Translations under genes and position numbers: made by a program | Assembly: GCA_905193765.1 (NCBI GenBank) | Contig: CAJJPZ010000150.1 | Location: 1-5,384 of the forward strand | Source of the DNA: an uncultured Eubacterium sp. | Lineage (GTDB): Bacteria; Bacillota; Clostridia; Peptostreptococcales; Anaerovoracaceae | DNA: 5,384 nt | Direction: 5' to 3' | Notes under the pieces: generated by a model | Seen by the model: only the letters and a program-made list of their open reading frames with translations | Database searches by the model: none | Told to the model about the DNA's origin: nothing | Part shown: positions 5,330 to 5,384 of the stretch, piece after piece | How the letters are laid out: every line of letters begins with the position of its first letter | How positions within the stretch are numbered: the first letter of the stretch is position 1

Positions 5330-5384
5330 CTACAGTACTTCGATGACTACTGCTGTTCCCATTCCGCCGCCTGCACACAGTGTT
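5330..5384 (-). CDS. Thiolase (acetyl-CoA C-acetyltransferase), C-terminal end only
   Basis: Reading leftward from 5383, the frame gives TLCAGGGMGTAVVIEVL followed by TAG (5330-5332). This is the conserved C-terminus of thiolases. The Cys in the C-x-G-G-G motif is the second active-site cysteine, which acts as the general base in condensation, and GGGMGTAVVIE is the signature strand that ends the protein. Only 17 codons lie in the window; the rest is beyond the right edge. Biosynthetic thiolase (acetoacetyl-CoA from two acetyl-CoA) is more likely than a degradative one given the downstream CoA-transferase, but this cannot be told from the tail. The stop is 35 bases before the CoA-transferase start with no terminator between, so they are probably co-transcribed. 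Confidence 0.85.
   Translation of the reverse strand, partial: TLCAGGGMGTAVVIEVL

Noticed and set aside
5295..5378. N-terminal extension of the CoA-transferase from a GTG at 5378
   Set aside because: The 28 extra residues overlap the thiolase tail in a different frame and do not resemble the family N-terminus. ATG 5294 has a strong AAGGAG.
1..5384. CRISPR arrays, tRNA/rRNA genes, insertion sequences, phage or defence genes
   Set aside because: No regularly spaced repeats, cloverleaf structures, transposase or integrase motifs were found. The DUF815 ATPase alone is not evidence of a defence system.

Overview
The window looks like chromosomal DNA from an anaerobic, low-to-moderate GC Bacillota of the class Clostridia, probably a butyrate-forming gut-type anaerobe. 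This rests on three things: strong AGGAGG-type ribosome binding sites, a thiolase / acyl-CoA:acetate CoA-transferase / iron-alcohol-dehydrogenase gene string, and a DUF815-type ATPase with a clostridial-style fibronectin-like secreted protein. A family-level placement cannot be made from the sequence by eye.

Layout. At 1-245 (minus) lies the N-terminal part of a small membrane protein that runs off the left edge. A 184-bp divergent intergenic region (246-429) carries a good sigma-A-type promoter facing right. At 430-726 and 776-1969 (plus) is a likely two-gene unit: a small acidic protein of unknown function followed by a P-loop AAA-type ATPase of the DUF815 kind. A convergent, bidirectional hairpin terminator (2028-2080) separates this unit from a small secreted protein on the minus strand (2092-2589). 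The natural start of that protein appears to lie upstream at 2636, but it is out of frame by one base at an A6 run. At 2739-5384 (minus) is a metabolic operon, transcribed right to left: the last 17 codons of a thiolase (5330-5383), an acyl-CoA:acetate CoA-transferase of the butyryl-CoA/4-hydroxybutyrate type (3915-5294), and an iron-dependent alcohol dehydrogenase (2739-3902). It ends at a hairpin at 2664-2703.

How the genes may work together. Thiolase condenses two acetyl-CoA to acetoacetyl-CoA. The CoA-transferase swaps CoA between a C4 (or C5) acyl-CoA and acetate. The dehydrogenase interconverts an alcohol or hydroxyacid and an aldehyde. This fits the end steps of butyrate formation with an alcohol or hydroxyacid branch, but the exact substrates cannot be read from sequence alone. 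The DUF815 pair has no assignable role beyond ATP-driven work on an unknown partner.

No tRNA, rRNA, CRISPR array, insertion sequence or phage gene was seen. The observation most worth following is the apparent frame break in the signal peptide at 2616-2622. It could be a mutation, a sequencing error, or a slippage-controlled start. No clearly new defence or other system was found.
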